From Bacillus suaedaesalsae (GTDB taxonomy: Bacteria; Bacillota; Bacilli; Bacillales; SA4), in contig NZ_JAFELM010000028.1 in the NCBI RefSeq assembly GCF_016890225.1, positions 124,001 to 188,000 of the forward strand: a DNA stretch of 64,000 nt, read 5' to 3'. Numbering within the stretch: position 1 is the stretch's first letter; each line of letters opens with the position of its first letter. This document shows, one piece after another, positions 15,098 to 23,444 of this stretch. The translations under genes and the position numbers were made by a program. The notes beneath the pieces are model-generated. The model saw only the letters and a list, made by a program, of their open reading frames with translations. It did not search any database and was not told where the DNA came from.

Positions 15098-17176
15098 TTA
15101 CTTCTTTTGTATACCGCCTTCTTCAAATTGGATATTCACTACTTCATCTAAATACTTTGTAGTGTTATAGCCATTTATTTGGAGCTTATTCGGAATAATT
15201 TCTCCATCAGAATACTTTTTAAATAGCTCTATTTCATAATTTGTTTGATAATAACGCGGTAGTTCGTCGGAAGCATTAAAGTAATTATAATCACTTGGAT
15301 CGATTTCATTTCCTTCTCGATCCACCCACACTCCATGACTTCCATAAAAGCCCATATCTATTTGATTTTCTGCTTGTTCTCTTGTCAAATCAAATTGTAA
15401 AGACTCATACTCTCTATCTTGTGGCGGGGCATCTGTAACCATTATTTTAGTTGGCTGGTCTATGGTTACTTTTTCAATCGTAATTGGATTCCCCAAATAG
15501 TGAAAAGTTTGAGGGAACTTCTCTTCTAGATTAAGATTAAATGAAACAGGGTCTTCTACAGAATAATTGATAGAACTAAAATGAATGGTAAACTCCTTTG
15601 ATCTTTCGAAATAAAGTTGATCAAAGCTTTTTACATATGAACTATCTTCATCATGCATCGCATAATAATTTTGATTAATTGCTTCTTTATTTCCTCTTTC
15701 AAGTTTTTTGATATGAACATCATGTATTTGTTTTTTGCTTTCTTGAAAGCTAGTATTCACACGATATTGTAGAAGAGTTGTAGTTGGAGCAAATGTTATT
15801 TTCTCCATAATAATAGGAAACCCATCAAGTTCCATTTCGTTACTTAATTCGTATTCAATGGACGCTTCTTTTGTCACTGGAATAGTAAAGCTCCATTCCC
15901 CATCAATCAACCTGTTCTCCTGAAAGGTATCAATCATTGTACCTTCTTTATTGTCAGGGTCCTCAATTACCTCTAATAACTTTGAAAGTTTTAGATTAAT
16001 TATCCCACTCTCTTTTACAAGCGGGGATAAGCTAAGTACTCCACTAAATACATTTTCGCCTTTATCTATTGATTGTAGTTTGGTAGGAGAATACATGTAA
16101 TTAGTATTCATATTAAAAATCTCATAATCGTTCTCAACAGACATCCCGTCAAACTGACTAATGGCATATTTTTTATCATCGGCAGCTTCAATGTCATAAA
16201 AAATAAGTGTTTGATAATCATCCGAAACGGCGGTTTTAAATGTAATTTTAATACCATTATGTTCTGATTCAATATTTAGCCTTTCACCGACCCCATTTTT
16301 TAAATAAGTCAACATCTCCTCATCTTCCAACTGTCTCCACTCTAACCATGAATAATAAAAATATGAGAATCCGTTTGTAACAAATCCTACAACAATAGCA
16401 AGCGTTACTATCGAGGCTAAAACGACACTTACTTTCGTTCGTTTCTTTTGTACTCTCCTTTTTTCCTCCCGGATTCCCCTTTCTGTTTCTTGAACTCTAT
16501 TCGTAACATCATTCATAAGATCAGGAGGTATCTCCACGGAATCTAATTCTTTTTCCAAGACTAAAAAGACCTCTTGAAGTGAGTACAACATGTTATTACA
16601 AGGTGTACACGTATGTATATGCATTTCTAATTCGATCTTTTTGTCTCTATTTAACGTCATGTTTACATAATCTATGAATCTATCTTGGTATTGTCTACAA
16701 CTTGCTTGTTCAGCCTCTACTTCTCCTTCTGGAAGTAAAAACTTTGCTCCTTCATACAATCGAGAGTTCACCGTTTCAACTGGTATTTGTAATAGATATG
16801 AAACTTCTTCATTCGACAAATTCAGGATATATTTTAAGACTATTATATTTTTATGGTCATGATCCATTTTAATTATTTTATTTAGGATCTCTCCATTCGT
16901 AACATGCATTCTATCTATCAGATGACTAGGAGACATTTCACGGCAGGCTTTTATCAGAATCGAAATGACCCAGATTTCAAAATTAGATTCTTTATTTACA
17001 CGATGACTTTCCTCATAAATTCTCATCATTACGTTATAAAAAACATCTTCAATATCCCTAGAATCCTTAAGATAAATCAAGGCAGTTTGATAGAAGAGTT
17101 GTTTCTTAGTATCGAACCAATTCAACATTGATTTTATATCATTTTCTTTAAATGGAGGTGTATTTTCTACTATCAC
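15098..17176 (-). CDS. ECF sigma factor / membrane anti-sigma factor fusion protein
   Basis: 692 residues. Residues about 15-80 resemble sigma-70 region 2 and 95-150 region 4 (NLSNEEVSYLLQIPVETVNSRL, an HTH followed by basic contacts). There follows a zinc anti-sigma (ZAS) motif His186-x3-Cys190-x2-Cys193, a basic linker, one membrane helix (about 248-268) and a 420-residue extracytoplasmic part of beta type, like the DUF4179/DUF5643 sensor domains of anti-sigma factors. Sigma and anti-sigma are normally separate adjacent genes; here they are one chain. GTG start, with AAGGAGAG about 12 bases upstream. Region 2 is weakly conserved, so the sigma part may be degenerate. Confidence 0.75.
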   Translation of the reverse strand: MIVENTPPFKENDIKSMLNWFDTKKQLFYQTALIYLKDSRDIEDVFYNVMMRIYEESHRVNKESNFEIWVISILIKACREMSPSHLIDRMHVTNGEILNKIIKMDHDHKNIIVLKYILNLSNEEVSYLLQIPVETVNSRLYEGAKFLLPEGEVEAEQASCRQYQDRFIDYVNMTLNRDKKIELEMHIHTCTPCNNMLYSLQEVFLVLEKELDSVEIPPDLMNDVTNRVQETERGIREEKRRVQKKRTKVSVVLASIVTLAIVVGFVTNGFSYFYYSWLEWRQLEDEEMLTYLKNGVGERLNIESEHNGIKITFKTAVSDDYQTLIFYDIEAADDKKYAISQFDGMSVENDYEIFNMNTNYMYSPTKLQSIDKGENVFSGVLSLSPLVKESGIINLKLSKLLEVIEDPDNKEGTMIDTFQENRLIDGEWSFTIPVTKEASIEYELSNEMELDGFPIIMEKITFAPTTTLLQYRVNTSFQESKKQIHDVHIKKLERGNKEAINQNYYAMHDEDSSYVKSFDQLYFERSKEFTIHFSSINYSVEDPVSFNLNLEEKFPQTFHYLGNPITIEKVTIDQPTKIMVTDAPPQDREYESLQFDLTREQAENQIDMGFYGSHGVWVDREGNEIDPSDYNYFNASDELPRYYQTNYEIELFKKYSDGEIIPNKLQINGYNTTKYLDEVVNIQFEEGGIQKK

Positions 17177-17314
17177 TTCAGGCAGTCTCTCCTTATCATT
17201 TTGGCCATTAAAAAACCTTACATTTAAATTAGTAGGGTCGTTTATACTTATTTCGACAAATAGTAAAAATTCCCCTTTACCTTTTACAAGTTTCTTATGA
17301 TTTAACTTAATAGA

Positions 17315-18079
17315 CTATGAAGTGATATAGGTGATAATTTGTGGAACTCTCTCTTTAAACGTGGCGTAATTGTGTTTACCACCTTTGATAATTTCAACAT
17401 TAACATTCGTTATCTTTTCTTTTACAATTTCATAGACTGCTTGATTTGATAACTCAAATTGATGACTAATTTCAGTATTTTCTCCCGCTTCAGTTGTTCC
17501 GTAATCAAGATAAAACTTTTCGAGTGAGGATAGATCCCTAGTTTTCAATAATTCCTCTATTGATTCTTGATTTCGATAAAACGCGGATGAAATGGCTGCC
17601 ACCCTTTTAAAAATGTTTGGATAACGACATGCTGCATACGTGGAGATTAATCCACCTAATGAAATTCCAGCCATGTATGTTTTGGTTATCTCAGTTCGAT
17701 ACGTGGAATCAATGAAAGGTTTTAGCTCTTGGACGATAAAATCTACATAATCATTTCCTTTTCCACCAGATAGGCTTTTGTAACCGAGGACCTTCTCACT
17801 AAGTGCACCATGTCCAAACGGACAGTACTCATTGATTCTTTCTTCAGCGAATGTATTTTGGTCAATAGCTATTACAATGATTTCCACCCTATTTTCTTCC
17901 AAATACGTGTGCAAATCTAATGAGACTCCACCAATTGCTTCTTTATCATCAAAAACATTTTGTCCATCATGCATATACAAAACAGGATACTTCTTATCAA
18001 CATCAGCGTAATTATGTGGAAGAAAAATGCGAATCTTTCTCTTTTGTCCAAATAGTGGTACTTCAAAATTTTCGATCAT
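17315..18079 (-). CDS. Alpha/beta hydrolase, esterase family
   Basis: 254 residues of the esterase-D/Fes-like family: PVLYMHDGQNVFD at about 32-44 forms the oxyanion region, nucleophile Ser140 in AGISLGG, acid near LDYGTTEAGEN and His in GGKHNYATFKERV near 238. Relatives include bacillibactin esterase BesA and YbbA; no siderophore genes lie near, so the substrate is open. It follows the PP2C-like gene by 19 bases and is probably third in the T-box-led operon. Confidence 0.85.
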   Translation of the reverse strand: MIENFEVPLFGQKRKIRIFLPHNYADVDKKYPVLYMHDGQNVFDDKEAIGGVSLDLHTYLEENRVEIIVIAIDQNTFAEERINEYCPFGHGALSEKVLGYKSLSGGKGNDYVDFIVQELKPFIDSTYRTEITKTYMAGISLGGLISTYAACRYPNIFKRVAAISSAFYRNQESIEELLKTRDLSSLEKFYLDYGTTEAGENTEISHQFELSNQAVYEIVKEKITNVNVEIIKGGKHNYATFKERVPQIITYITS

Positions 18080-18098
18080 ATATTACCTACCTGTTTTT

Positions 18099-18902
18099 TT
18101 ACTTTAAATCACTTGGGAGTGTAGCTTCTTCTATAACTTCTACCTTCCAAGAAATGATTGTCGTACTGTCTCTCACGTTCTTTTCTTTAATTTCGTTTAA
18201 TATTTGCAAAGTTCCTTCACTTACTGAGTGGTCTTCGAATCTCATAAATATTTCAGATGGATTCTCAAAGCTAGTATTGGGACATTCCGTTAAACCATCT
18301 GTTGTAAGGAAGATGTGGTTCTCTCCCTTTCTAAGCTCCTTCCGTCCCTCACTGTAACAAGGAACTTCTAAATCAAATGTGTTAACAAAACCAATCCATT
18401 CATAGAAGCTTCGATGATTTTGCCCATATTCATTAAGTTTGGCAAGCTCTGGATGATGCAAATGGAGAATACAGTCCCCGATTGATAACCACCAAAGGTA
18501 TTTATCATTTCTAGCTACAAGTAAACAGGCTGTTTCCCCTTGTATAGTTTTACAACGCACGCTAAATTCTGTACTTTGAAATGTAGAGAGTATTACCTTT
18601 GAAAGTTGGTTGAAGCACTCTTTAGAAGGTAAAGTAAAAGAACTCTTAATGATAGCTTCTAATCCTTCAATTGTTTCCATTACTAATTCTGCACTTTCAG
18701 CTGTATTATGTGCGTCCATCAATACAACAAATTCACAATTATTCGCATCATCTACCCATACTAGGCAACCATCTTCATTCTTATATTGACCTGCAGATGA
18801 ATTTCCCCCGAAACGTCCAATCGTGATATGTTCCAAGTTTGTTACATCTAGTTGATCCACGTAATGCTGTTCACTACCTACCCAGCGAAACTTCTTACTC
18901 AT
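18099..18902 (-). CDS. PP2C-like Ser/Thr phosphatase domain protein
   Basis: 267 residues. GRFGGNSSAGQYKNEDGCLVW, with the SAGxxKNED motif at about 35-43, FVVLMDAHNTAESAELV with the metal Asp, and FLTTDGLTE near 195 follow the order of PP2C motifs, so metal-dependent protein phosphatase activity is likely. The DG of the usual DGxGG is DA-H here, so the site is altered. Start overlaps the HIT gene stop by eight bases, indicating coupling. Confidence 0.75.
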   Translation of the reverse strand: MSKKFRWVGSEQHYVDQLDVTNLEHITIGRFGGNSSAGQYKNEDGCLVWVDDANNCEFVVLMDAHNTAESAELVMETIEGLEAIIKSSFTLPSKECFNQLSKVILSTFQSTEFSVRCKTIQGETACLLVARNDKYLWWLSIGDCILHLHHPELAKLNEYGQNHRSFYEWIGFVNTFDLEVPCYSEGRKELRKGENHIFLTTDGLTECPNTSFENPSEIFMRFEDHSVSEGTLQILNEIKEKNVRDSTTIISWKVEVIEEATLPSDLK

Positions 18903-19344
18903 AATGATTCAACTCGATATGCGCTTTCATTCGATGGCAAAGCTCTATTACCTCTTCATTTGTTCCCATTCGAGCGTTTGGGGCATCATATACGTCAAAA
19001 GGACCCCAAAATTGTTCAGGTGTATGAGGATAACGAGCGATAATATGCATATGCATGTGCGGAACTGAATTACCAGAAACAACAGCGTAAATGTGCTCTG
19101 CTCCTTCTGTTTCCTTCAATGCTTTACTTACTCTCGCCATGATCATTCCGAACACTTTTGCTTCAGCTGGATTCATTTCAGCCATTGTTGGTACATGTCT
19201 CTTTAAGTCAATCATGATATGCCCTAAATAATTCGGTTTCCCATTTCGATCGATATGACCCACATACACATACTCATCTTCATAGATCATAACTCCTGCT
19301 GTATCAATTAAACCTTGATGCTTTTCACATATAAAACAACTCAA
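18895..19344 (-). CDS. HIT family protein (nucleotide hydrolase/transferase)
   Basis: 149 residues. Histidine-triad motif HMHMHII at 96-102 and an N-terminal CFIC pair give the HIT fold; these enzymes cleave nucleoside phosphoramidates or dinucleotides. TTG at 19344 is chosen as start since GGGGGAG lies six bases upstream and the longer frame begins inside the terminator hairpin. The gene is directly preceded by a T-box leader with terminator, so its expression should rise when a tRNA is uncharged, which is unexpected for this family. Overlaps the PP2C-like gene. Confidence 0.85.
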   Translation of the reverse strand: MSCFICEKHQGLIDTAGVMIYEDEYVYVGHIDRNGKPNYLGHIMIDLKRHVPTMAEMNPAEAKVFGMIMARVSKALKETEGAEHIYAVVSGNSVPHMHMHIIARYPHTPEQFWGPFDVYDAPNARMGTNEEVIELCHRMKAHIELNHYE

Positions 19345-19364
19345 TTCATTCTCCCCCTCTAAAT

Positions 19365-19620
19365 ATAAAAAGCCTATCATCTCTATAAGAGACGATAGGC
19401 TTTACCTAACGTGGTACCACTCTTTTTGGCTCGTATACATAACACAAACCCACTTTAGACTCGATTACGGAAGTAACCCGTTTAAACGATAGCTCGCTTA
19501 ACCACTCATAGACAAGTTCAGAAGGTTTATTGACTGTTTTACACCAACCAACAGCTCTCTATCACAATAAATCCATCCCTACTGCTTCTACTTAATTGCG
19601 TTTTTTTATGGAAATGTTTT
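19365..19620 (-). ncRNA. T-box riboswitch leader upstream of HIT gene
   Basis: On the minus strand the leader contains the AGTAGAAG stem I base, GATAGAGAGC AG-box, the distal loop CTGTTGGTTGGTGTAAAACAG-like arm with GGTTGGTG, and the T-box core AGAGTGGTACCACG (19411-19424), then a terminator hairpin AAAGCCTATC...GATAGGCTTTTT (19369-19403). TGGT in the core pairs with tRNA ending ACCA, so discriminator A73. Specifier: if GAA of GAACTTG is the S-turn, codon TTG or CTT (Leu); TTC (Phe) is an alternative. Unsure of the specifier, sure of the T-box. Confidence 0.9.
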
Positions 19621-19624
19621 ACTA

Positions 19625-19653
19625 ATCTTAAACATTTCTGGTTCATCCGTCAA
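19625..19653 (-). promoter_or_regulatory. Promoter of the T-box/HIT operon
   Basis: On the minus strand TTGACG (19653-19648), 17-base spacer, TAAGAT (19630-19625), placed just upstream of the T-box leader and just downstream of the deaminase stop codon. Confidence 0.65.
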
Positions 19654-19670
19654 TACTTTTCCTTAATCTC

Positions 19671-20312
19671 CTATCTAGCTGTTGTCATGATTTCTTCAAT
19701 CAATCGTTCATACACTTGTTCAATGTTAATTTCTCTAAAATCAGCTAATCTGTTTTCTTCCACCCATTTATAGGCGATACTCACTGCCCTTGGATAATCT
19801 TTAGCGAAATCATCATGTACAGGATGAGCTTTCGTATAATCGATCATCATGTCAAAATATATATTTAACATGACGGAAAGCTCTTCTAAATAAGGAAAAG
19901 GTCCGGTAATTGTAATATTCTTTCGAGTTAAATACGGCGTTGTGTCTTTTAAGTTTGTACTCCCACCATACCGGTCTTTTGCTGCATATTCGAGATTACG
20001 AATCCCGCTCATGTAAAAGGCACTAAAGCAAAGTGGACAAGGCTCAAGCGTAGAATATAAAATATACCGATTCACCTTCTGATGAACTCGATTATCCAAT
20101 TTTAATAACGCATTTACTTCTGCATGTGCAAGCTCATTATTGTAGACCACTGAATCTGCCGTCTCCTTAAATGTTGAGCTTTTCCCACTTGCTACTATTT
20201 TCCCATCTTCATTAACAACAATCGCTCCAACAGGACGTGACCCTTCTTGAAAAGACGCCCACGCTTCATGAAAACAAGCCTGCCAAATCACAGGAATATC
20301 TGACCATTTCAT
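19671..20312 (-). CDS. Nucleoside/guanine deaminase-like protein
   Basis: 213 residues with the cytidine-deaminase zinc site: His63-Ala-Glu65 (LAHAEVNALL) and Cys92-Pro-Leu-Cys95 (EPCPLC). RPVGAIVVNEDGKIVASG matches nucleoside, guanine and tRNA adenosine deaminases; it is longer than CDA or TadA (about 150-165), with an extra helical C-terminus. Hydrolytic deamination of a base is the expected reaction. Lies 13 bases after the isochorismatase-like gene, so they are one operon. Confidence 0.85.
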   Translation of the reverse strand: MKWSDIPVIWQACFHEAWASFQEGSRPVGAIVVNEDGKIVASGKSSTFKETADSVVYNNELAHAEVNALLKLDNRVHQKVNRYILYSTLEPCPLCFSAFYMSGIRNLEYAAKDRYGGSTNLKDTTPYLTRKNITITGPFPYLEELSVMLNIYFDMMIDYTKAHPVHDDFAKDYPRAVSIAYKWVEENRLADFREINIEQVYERLIEEIMTTAR

Positions 20313-20325
20313 AAAAAAGCCTCCA

Positions 20326-20817
20326 TTATTGATTAGCTAAGTATGAAATAACTGGATGAGAGATGACATTGCGATCGTGATACATCAATTCAACACTGCT
20401 TGTTCTTTCTCCCACTATTCCATTTTGAAGTAAAACCGTTTTAAATCCTCTTTCGTTTGCCCCGTTGTATGTAAACAGAACACAATGCTCTGCCGCAAAT
20501 CCTGCTATAATAACAAGCCCCACTTTATGTTCATGAAGGAGATCTTCTAAATTCGTTTTCCAAAATGAATTAGAGTGTTCTTTCTGTACAATTTTGTCTG
20601 ATGGATCAACATACACCTCTGAAATAAAATCCAATACATCGTCATTCTCACCATTTGCTGATTCAACATCTTTTACATGAACGACAAGATGATTATTTGA
20701 ACGAAGTAAGTTTCCAACATAGTTTATATATTCACAAGCTCTGTCTACTTTTAGTTCCTTGATTTGTTCTTCTAAGAAAATCTTTTGCATGTCAATGACA
20801 AGTAATGCAATTTTCAA
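20326..20817 (-). CDS. Cysteine hydrolase, isochorismatase family
   Basis: 163 residues with the catalytic triad of the family: Asp9 (LLVIDMQ), Lys79 (IVQKEHSNSF) and Cys112 (AEHCV). Members hydrolyse amides such as nicotinamide or isochorismate ethers. Pairing with a deaminase-like gene 13 bases downstream suggests a small purine or pyridine salvage unit, but that is inference. Confidence 0.87.
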   Translation of the reverse strand: MKIALLVIDMQKIFLEEQIKELKVDRACEYINYVGNLLRSNNHLVVHVKDVESANGENDDVLDFISEVYVDPSDKIVQKEHSNSFWKTNLEDLLHEHKVGLVIIAGFAAEHCVLFTYNGANERGFKTVLLQNGIVGERTSSVELMYHDRNVISHPVISYLANQ

Positions 20818-20907
20818 TAAAATCCCACCTTTATTTTATTTCGTATCTATATATTTTCTACTAATTTCATATTTTCCCTTCCTTAGCAGCTTTTGAGTAA
20901 TAAAAAA

Positions 20908-20945
20908 ACAACCATTATCCTCGAAAATAGAGGCTTACGGTTGTT
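20908..20945 (-). terminator. Terminator of the spore coat/adh operon
   Basis: On the minus strand AACAACCGTAAGCCTC pairs with GAGGATAATGGTTGTT (a few mismatches) followed by TTTTTT. Confidence 0.75.
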
Positions 20946-20967
20946 ATTTGATCCATAAAGAATTATT

Positions 20968-21267
20968 TCATAAATTCGGTAACTTCAATGTTGTCTCTAT
21001 GTTTTGTAAATTTAACTTAATTTGCTCGTTAACATCGGATGGATAATACCAGCCATTTTTTATCAAATAATTTGAGATTTGTTCATGCATATCTAGAGCT
21101 TCCTCTAAATGTTGGATGAGAATTTCTTTAATTTCAGGAGTTCCTGATTCTGTTACTGCCATGGCATAATTCCGAACTCCACTCTTTGCTGAGTTCAATA
21201 AGTCCATGGCTATTATTTGATCCGTCAGGGCGCTCATGCCTGATAAATTTTCTATAATCGAATTCAT
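20968..21267 (-). CDS. Spore coat protein, CotF-like
   Basis: 99 residues, all helical. DQIIAMDLLNSAKSGVRNYAMAVTESGTPEIK and HLEEALDMHEQISNYLIKNGWYYP (quoted only in part of each block by pattern) are the CotF/YraD-type ferritin-like helices: a bundle protein of the spore coat. Last gene of a five-gene operon built as small CotF-like pairs around an alcohol dehydrogenase, as in B. subtilis yraD-yraE-adhB-yraF-yraG. Expected to be made in the mother cell during sporulation. Confidence 0.85.
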   Translation of the reverse strand: MNSIIENLSGMSALTDQIIAMDLLNSAKSGVRNYAMAVTESGTPEIKEILIQHLEEALDMHEQISNYLIKNGWYYPSDVNEQIKLNLQNIETTLKLPNL

Positions 21268-21283
21268 ATTTAATCAACTCCTC

Positions 21284-21478
21284 TTAATGCTTTGCATTGG
21301 AAAGAATGGAAGCAAATTCCTGTAACTGTCTAGTAGAGATATCCACATCATGCTGCATAATTGCTTTTAGTTGAGGGTCAGAAACGAGAGCTTTCATTGT
21401 TTTAGATTTTGTTAAACAAACCGTCTTAAATGCTGTCATTTCTTGAACTTCAAGCACTTCATGTAAAGCATAATCCAT
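21284..21478 (-). CDS. Short CotF-family spore coat protein
   Basis: 64 residues: EMTAFKTVCLTKSKTMKALVSDPQLK matches the N-terminal half of the CotF domain (given here as the pattern F-K-T-x-C-x-x-K-S-K), which in B. subtilis YraE/YraG is a separate short protein. It is 16 bases from both neighbours, so part of the same operon. It probably assembles with the longer CotF-like protein encoded next. Confidence 0.8.
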   Translation of the reverse strand: MDYALHEVLEVQEMTAFKTVCLTKSKTMKALVSDPQLKAIMQHDVDISTRQLQEFASILSNAKH

Positions 21479-21494
21479 TTTTAAAACTCCTTTG

Positions 21495-22631
21495 TTATGG
21501 TTTTAAGACGACTTTAATACAATTATCTGTTTTAGTATCGAAAATTTCGTACCCGCGCTTTGCTTCACTTAGTGGTAATACATGACTTACCACATCTCCC
21601 GGATCGATTTTACCAGTCGTTACTAATTCATACATATAAGGCATATAATGAATCATTGGAGCTTGTCCAGAACGGATATTAACGTTTCTTTGCATAATAT
21701 CTCCTAATGGGAAACCGTTATATCTGCCTCCATAAATACCTGTAATCTGGATTGTTCCTCCTTTGCGTACGGCTTGTGCTGCAATAACAATAGCACTCAT
21801 TGCACCACCTTGAAGTTTTAAGCCAGTAGCAAGAAACTCTAAATCCGTCATTTTACCATCCATACCAACGGCATCAATCACGACATCCGCTCCACCATGG
21901 GTGATTTCTTTTAAATGGGCCCCAACATTTTCGTATTTCTCAAAATTTATGATTTCTACATTGTTCGTCCGTTTAGCATGTTGCAGGCGATAGTCTACAT
22001 AATCAACAGCGATTACACGCTTTGCCCCTTTTAACCAACAAAACTTTTGTGCAAATAGTCCAACTGGTCCACAACCAAGAACAATGACCGTATCTCCTTC
22101 TTTTACTCCAGCGTTATCTACACTCCAATAGCCTGTTGACATGGCATCAGCAATAACACTTAGCTTTTCATCAGGCTCTTCACAGCTTTCTGGAATCTTA
22201 AAGTGAGTAAAGTTTGCAAACGGTACACGTAAGTATTCTGCCTGTCCACCAGGATATCCACCTGCTGTTCCAGAGTATCCAAAATAAGCTCCTATATCTC
22301 CATTTTCATTTGAATTATCACACTGACTCTCGAGATTATCTTTACAATATCTACATTCCCCGCAGGCAATATTAAATGGGATGATGACACGATCTCCTTT
22401 TTTCAGATTCGTTACACCAGGGCCGACTTCTTCGACAATTCCCATAGGTTCATGACCAATAATATAATCCTCCTGCATATTAGGAATCATTCCGTGAATT
22501 AAATGTAAGTCTGATCCACAAATAGCTGTACTTGTTACTCTTATAATCATGTCGTCTGGCTTTTCAATCTTCGGATCCGGAACTTCCTTTACCTCAATAT
22601 TTTTTATACCTTGATACGTTACTGCCTTCAT
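21495..22631 (-). CDS. adhB: Zinc-dependent alcohol dehydrogenase AdhB
   Basis: 378 residues, medium-chain dehydrogenase. Catalytic zinc ligands Cys38 (TAICGSD), His-Glu in IGHEPMG and a distal residue; structural zinc cysteines in CGECRYCKDNLESQC at about 92-106; NAD-binding VLGCGPVGLFAQ near 186. The gene is embedded between short and long CotF-like coat genes, the arrangement of B. subtilis adhB, so it is likely a spore-associated enzyme oxidising an alcohol or formaldehyde adduct. Substrate not known. Confidence 0.88.
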   Translation of the reverse strand: MKAVTYQGIKNIEVKEVPDPKIEKPDDMIIRVTSTAICGSDLHLIHGMIPNMQEDYIIGHEPMGIVEEVGPGVTNLKKGDRVIIPFNIACGECRYCKDNLESQCDNSNENGDIGAYFGYSGTAGGYPGGQAEYLRVPFANFTHFKIPESCEEPDEKLSVIADAMSTGYWSVDNAGVKEGDTVIVLGCGPVGLFAQKFCWLKGAKRVIAVDYVDYRLQHAKRTNNVEIINFEKYENVGAHLKEITHGGADVVIDAVGMDGKMTDLEFLATGLKLQGGAMSAIVIAAQAVRKGGTIQITGIYGGRYNGFPLGDIMQRNVNIRSGQAPMIHYMPYMYELVTTGKIDPGDVVSHVLPLSEAKRGYEIFDTKTDNCIKVVLKP

Positions 22632-22649
22632 GCTGAATTACCTCCATTG

Positions 22650-23027
22650 TTAATGTTCATCAGGTGTCCGGTCAAACATCCCTTTTCGATTGGTTTCACC
22701 AGGAAATAAATTCATCTTACTAATCATCACTGTATTATTTGCAGAAAGCTGATCTAATTTATATTGCTCGCTCAGATCATGTGGATGAAACCATTTTTTC
22801 CGAATCATAAGATCTGTAATTTCTTGATGCATCTCAATCCCTTGACGAAGTTGTTTTCGTAATGCAGCTCTAAGATCCGGTGATGATGTTTCCGTTAAAG
22901 CAATTGCTGTATTTCGGACAGCTTCCTTAGCACGAATTAAGAAATCCATTGCAAAAGTCGTATCCGCGAGCTCTGGTACATGTAACGAATTTATTGGATC
23001 TAAATAATCATTGTTCAAATCTATCAC
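22650..23027 (-). CDS. Spore coat protein, CotF-like (long form)
   Basis: 125 residues; helical block [20 protein letters not shown] plus a second block [17 protein letters not shown] equals the CotF/YraD signature shared with the gene at 20968. The C-terminal tail [13 protein letters not shown] resembles tails of the family. Seven bases after the upstream short CotF gene, so co-transcribed. Confidence 0.84.
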   Translation of the reverse strand: MIDLNNDYLDPINSLHVPELADTTFAMDFLIRAKEAVRNTAIALTETSSPDLRAALRKQLRQGIEMHQEITDLMIRKKWFHPHDLSEQYKLDQLSANNTVMISKMNLFPGETNRKGMFDRTPDEH

Positions 23028-23034
23028 CTTTCTT

Positions 23035-23286
23035 TCAATTTATAATAGGTGTTGGTCTACTTTGAGGAACAGGTGCTTCGAATGGTGCTCGCTTATAGAT
23101 TTCCTGTAACTCAGCGAGATCCTGTGACGATTGTTCAACGTCCTTTTGCATCAAAGCTTTAAGTTCTTGATCAAATACCAATCCTTGCATTAACTTTGAT
23201 TTTGCTACACATAATGTTTTAAAGTTGATTGCTTCATGCAAATCTAACGATTCATGAGGTGCTAACTTTTGAATATCGATATCCAT
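23035..23286 (-). CDS. Short CotF-family spore coat protein, first gene of operon
   Basis: 83 residues, with [20 protein letters not shown], the same F-K-T-x-C-x-x-K-S-K block as the gene at 21284, then a Pro-rich C-terminus ([14 protein letters not shown]). AGAAGG precedes the ATG. Upstream DNA (23287-23400) should hold a sporulation promoter; I could not fit a convincing SigE, SigG or SigK site. Confidence 0.8.
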   Translation of the reverse strand: MDIDIQKLAPHESLDLHEAINFKTLCVAKSKLMQGLVFDQELKALMQKDVEQSSQDLAELQEIYKRAPFEAPVPQSRPTPIIN

Positions 23287-23408
23287 ACGTAATTAACCTT
23301 CTTTCAACAAAATATAAAAATAGGTTTCCCGGCAGAAGTTCTTATAATCTGAGAATATTTGTATAGAGAAATGATTCATAATTATTGGTTTTTAATGTAT
23401 AAAAGAAA

Positions 23409-23433
23409 TCGACACAGTGTCAGACACTGTGCC
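23409..23433 (-). terminator. Terminator of the cytochrome bd operon
   Basis: Near-perfect inverted repeat GGCACAGTGTC/GACACTGTGTC; on the minus strand it runs into TTTCTTTTAT, 12 bases after the cydB stop. Confidence 0.75.
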
Positions 23434-23444
23434 GATCAATACCA

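Noticed and set aside
23287-23400. Sporulation sigma promoter before the coat operon
   Set aside because: Expected from gene content, but no SigE/G/K pattern with proper spacing was found by eye.
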